Assembly: GCA_031555175.1 (NCBI GenBank)
Contig: JAVBUP010000054.1
Location: 1 to 6,550, forward strand
DNA length: 6,550 bases
Direction: 5' to 3'
Origin: JAVBUP01 sp031555175
Lineage (GTDB): Bacteria > Bacillota_I > Bacilli_A > Erysipelotrichales > Coprobacillaceae
Shown one piece after another: positions 5,147-6,550 of the stretch (the first letter of the stretch is position 1; the number at the start of each line of letters is the position of its first letter). The translations under genes were made by a program, and so were the position numbers. Under the pieces are notes generated by a model. It had not been told where the DNA came from and ran no database searches. It worked only from the letters and a program-made list of their open reading frames with translations.

Positions 5147-5569
5147 TTAATTGTTATACCCTTCGATATTAATACCCATGTTTTTAGCAGTTCCGGCAAC
5201 GATAGCCATAGCTCCTTCAACATCATTAGCATTTAAATCTGGTAATTTGTACTCAGCGATACTTCTTAATTGATCAACTGTGATAGTACCAGCAACTGTT
5301 TTACCAGCAGTTGCAGATCCGCTTTTTACGTTAGCTGCTTTTTTAAGCATCTCACTTGCAGGAGCAGTTTTTAATACGAAATCGAAATCTTTGTCTTCGT
5401 ATACAGTAATAATTACTGGAACTGTTTCACCCATACGATCTCTAGTTTGATCATTGAAAGCTGTACAAAACTTAGGCATTTGGATTCCGGCACCAGCTAA
5501 TGCAGGTCCTGGTTTAGCTCCTCCAGCTGGGAATTGAATTTTAACAACTTTTGCTACTTTTTTACTCAC
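5147..5569 (-). CDS. rplK: Ribosomal protein uL11
   Basis: This 140-residue protein forms the base of the GTPase-associated centre with L10. The start is the GTG at 5569-5567, giving MSKKVAKVVKIQF. AGGAGGT (5583-5577) lies 7 bases upstream, whereas an earlier in-frame GTG (5578) overlaps that site and is excluded. The N-terminal domain has FPAGGAKPGPALAGAG (13-28) and FCTAFNDQTRD (34-44), then VPVIITVYEDKDFDFVLKT (50-68). The C-terminal RNA-binding domain has IAEYKLPDLNANDVEGA (104-120) and GTAKNMGI (126-133). The loop usually reading PAPPVGPALGQ is four residues shorter, a form I know from Mollicutes, and it changes the proline region linked to thiostrepton sensitivity. Confidence 0.96.
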   Translation of the reverse strand: MSKKVAKVVKIQFPAGGAKPGPALAGAGIQMPKFCTAFNDQTRDRMGETVPVIITVYEDKDFDFVLKTAPASEMLKKAANVKSGSATAGKTVAGTITVDQLRSIAEYKLPDLNANDVEGAMAIVAGTAKNMGINIEGYNN

Positions 5570-5601
5570 GCGACACACCTCCTATTTGTTCTGTCCGTGC
5601 T

Positions 5602-5629
5602 GTGGTCCATCAGGCTTTCGCCCTTCCAC
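5602..5629 (-). promoter_or_regulatory. Probable L1-binding mRNA hairpin in the rplK leader
   Basis: On the minus strand GTGG-AAG-GGC-GAAA-GCC-TGATGGA-CCAC has an outer GTGG/CCAC stem, an asymmetric loop (AAG against TGATGGA), and an inner GGC/GCC stem closed by a GAAA tetraloop. The TGATGGA strand resembles GCAUGGA in the L1 arm of 23S rRNA. It is the same design as the element between rplK and rplA. It lies about 25 bases upstream of the Shine-Dalgarno sequence in the transcribed leader. Confidence 0.65.
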
Positions 5630-5659
5630 GCATCAAATCGCACATACACGTGCTTTACT

Positions 5660-5688
5660 ATATTACATTATTTATTTGATTAATGCAA
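5660..5688 (-). promoter_or_regulatory. Promoter of the rplKA operon
   Basis: On the minus strand TTGCAT (5688-5683) and TAATAT (5665-5660) are 17 bases apart. Transcription would begin near 5653, giving a leader of about 85 bases that carries the L1-type hairpin. No secE or nusG, the genes that usually precede rplK, lies upstream here. Confidence 0.7.
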
Positions 5689-5718
5689 TACTTTTTACAT
5701 ATTTTACTAATATTTTTG

Positions 5719-6228
5719 TCATTTTTTTATCCACATGATAGACTGCGTTTTCCCATCTACTTTCAAACTAGTCACAAACTTAAAATCGACTTTTTCATTT
5801 ACTTTTATTGCATGGACATTGTTTGAGTCTGGATCTTCCATACAACCATTTATTTCGGAATTTTTCCAAAGTATATTCTTAATGAATTTAGTAAGAATTT
5901 TGCTTCCGTATCTTTTATGAATATAATCCTTATCCCCAATAAAATAATCTAACCCAACCATTCCATTATAATCAACTTCCTGCAAGCTATAATTAGCAAC
6001 ATCTTTAAGATAATAATATTGAATATATCCGATTTGCTTTCCTTTTATTAACACTACAAAACAGTATACCAGTTCTATTTTCTCTATTCTTGGTAAATAC
6101 TTTTCTTCTATGCCTTGATATGATATATCGCTTTGCGAATACTACGTTTTTATATATTCACAATTTAACCAGTAGTGCATTATTTTAAAATCTTCTTTAA
6201 CTAATACTTCAAACTGTAGATTTTCCAT
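5719..6228 (-). pseudogene. AAC(6')-like GNAT acetyltransferase with a nonsense codon
   Basis: The frame from ATG at 6228-6226 to TGA at 5721-5719 spans 169 codons and is open except for a TAG at codon 29 (6144-6142). Before the stop it reads VLVKEDFKIMHYWLN..YIKT; after it, YSQSDISYQGIEEKYLPRIE, then KGKQIGYIQYYYL (62-74) and GLDYFIGDKDYIHKRYGSKI (92-111), and later EDPDSNNVHAIKVNEK. This order matches GNAT enzymes of the AAC(6') aminoglycoside acetyltransferase type, where the position of codon 29 is commonly Trp (TGG to TAG is one change). The acetyl-CoA loop has also decayed: the usual G-K-G-x-G reads H-K-R-Y-G. The ribosome binding site (GGTGAT) is weak. The intact relative would transfer acetyl from acetyl-CoA to an amine, but the substrate is unknown. 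It lies on the rplK strand, just upstream of its promoter. Confidence 0.8.
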
Positions 6229-6248
6229 CTTATCACCAGAATAATTGG

Positions 6249-6280
6249 ATCACAAATAATAACATCATTTTAGATGTGAT
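6249..6280. repeat. Nested inverted repeats upstream of the acetyltransferase pseudogene
   Basis: ATCACA (6249-6254) and TGTGAT (6275-6280) form outer arms. ACATC-ATTTTA-GATGT (6262-6277) forms a separate 5-bp hairpin overlapping the right arm. The arms are short and could be chance in AT-rich DNA. They lie 20-50 bases upstream of the broken gene, where an operator or leader hairpin might be. Confidence 0.25.
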
Positions 6281-6327
6281 ACTTAGTCAAACATATAGTT
6301 CTATTTTGTTTTAATACATATAATACA

Positions 6328-6345
6328 TTGTAACATACGTTACAA
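6328..6345. promoter_or_regulatory. Perfect inverted repeat, possible operator
   Basis: TTGTAAC-ATAC-GTTACAA has perfect 7-bp arms around a 4-base spacer, a shape typical of dimeric repressor sites such as those of TetR-type regulators. A TATAAT (6319-6324, plus strand) is next to it, although no good -35 pairs with it. It is about 100 bases upstream of the broken acetyltransferase start and about 190 bases upstream of the plus-strand gene at 6538. No regulator gene is in the window. Confidence 0.4.
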
Positions 6346-6369
6346 AGATTCATTTACTCATCTTACACC

Positions 6370-6400
6370 AACTAAAAGAACCATAATGGTTTTTTTAGTT
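6370..6400. terminator. 13-bp hairpin, probable terminator
   Basis: AACTAAAAGAACC-ATAAT-GGTTTTTTTAGTT is a 13-bp stem with one wobble pair. The inner GAACC/GGTTT part followed by T-rich sequence suits a plus-strand terminator; on the minus strand AACC-ATTAT-GGTT-CTTTTAG also works. No gene in the window clearly uses it. Confidence 0.45.
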
Positions 6401-6407
6401 TACCAAC

Positions 6408-6457
6408 AAAAAAAGGTTCTTCAATATCCGTAGGGGTAAAGAAGAATCTTTTGTTTT
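6408..6457. terminator. Long-loop hairpin; terminator or insertion sequence end
   Basis: AAAAGGTTCTTC (6411-6422) pairs with GAAGAATCTTTT (6441-6452) over 12 bp with one wobble, around an 18-base loop. GTTTT follows on the plus strand, and on the minus strand the stem is followed by seven T. The GGTTCTTC end at 6415 resembles the terminal inverted repeats of ISL3-family elements, which would fit an insertion starting here and containing the gene at 6538. The other end is not in the window. Confidence 0.4.
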
Positions 6458-6470
6458 AACCAAAAATAAA

Positions 6471-6500
6471 TAGACATAGTTATGACTTCCCATGTATGAT
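6471..6500 (+). promoter_or_regulatory. Promoter of the plus-strand gene at the right edge
   Basis: TAGACA (6471-6476) and TATGAT (6495-6500) are 18 bases apart. A start near 6507 would give a leader of about 30 bases containing AAAGGAG. Confidence 0.5.
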
Positions 6501-6537
6501 TAATTTGCGACCAATTACACAAAGGAGAGTTTTATCT

Positions 6538-6550
6538 ATGTCCAACTTTA
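6538..6550 (+). CDS. Start of a gene cut by the window edge
   Basis: ATG at 6538 opens MSNF and then leaves the window. AAAGGAGA (6521-6528) lies 9 bases upstream and a plausible promoter precedes it, so a real gene start is likely. Four residues do not identify a product. A transposase of the ISL3 type is possible because of the GGTTCTTC end at 6415, but this is speculation. Confidence 0.55.

Noticed and set aside
5038..5232. Minus-strand open frame across the rplK-rplA junction
   Set aside because: It overlaps the ends of both ribosomal genes in another frame and has no start signal; the gap is better explained by the L1-type hairpin.
5570..5578. GTG at 5578 as the start of L11
   Set aside because: It overlaps the Shine-Dalgarno sequence; GTG 5569 is correctly spaced and gives the conserved MSKKVAKVVK start.
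5719..6054. Shorter acetyltransferase starting at GTG 6054 as a real gene
   Set aside because: There is no ribosome binding site; the family's N-terminal strand and helix would be missing, and homology continues upstream past the TAG.
6142..6144. Recoded TAG (pyrrolysine or another alternative code)
   Set aside because: Other signs of decay occur in the same gene and no recoding machinery is visible; a simple nonsense mutation is sufficient.
1..6550. CRISPR array or tandem repeats
   Set aside because: No regularly spaced direct repeats were seen on either strand.

Overview
The window is about one third GC and reads as a chromosomal segment from a low-GC Firmicute. The ribosomal protein L11 is of the shortened type I associate with Mollicutes and their Erysipelotrichia-like relatives: AKPGPALAGAG replaces the longer PAPPVGPALGQ-type motif. 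Tryptophan is read from TGG where I checked, so the standard bacterial code fits. I cannot name the genus.

Right half (about 2600-5700, minus strand): this is the conserved ribosomal block rplK (L11), rplA (L1), rplJ (L10), rplL (L7/L12), followed by a ybxB-type (RsmC-like) methyltransferase, as in Bacillus. The control elements are well preserved. There is a promoter ahead of rplK. Two copies of an L1-binding rRNA-mimic hairpin lie upstream of rplK and between rplK and rplA. An L10 leader with its own intrinsic terminator precedes rplJ. A terminator follows rplL, and ybxB has its own extended -10 promoter beyond it.

Left half (1-2600): this is accessory DNA in the place where rpoB follows ybxB in Bacillus. 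A plus-strand pair encodes a TM2-domain protein and a DUF2752 protein and converges on ybxB through a shared bidirectional terminator. A minus-strand overlapping pair encodes a secreted protein of unknown function (TTG start) and a VanZ-like membrane protein. Next comes a decayed second copy of the ybxB 3' end, with an in-frame stop and its own terminator. At the window edge is the start of an IS30-family transposase.

Far right (5719-6550): upstream of rplK lies a GNAT acetyltransferase pseudogene resembling AAC(6') enzymes, broken by an amber codon at position 29. Beyond it are a perfect inverted repeat, two long hairpins, and the promoter, ribosome binding site and first four codons of a plus-strand gene that may belong to another insertion sequence.

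I see no clear novel defence or CRISPR-like system. The most notable items are the two pseudogenes, the accessory block next to ybxB, and the paired L1-binding motifs.
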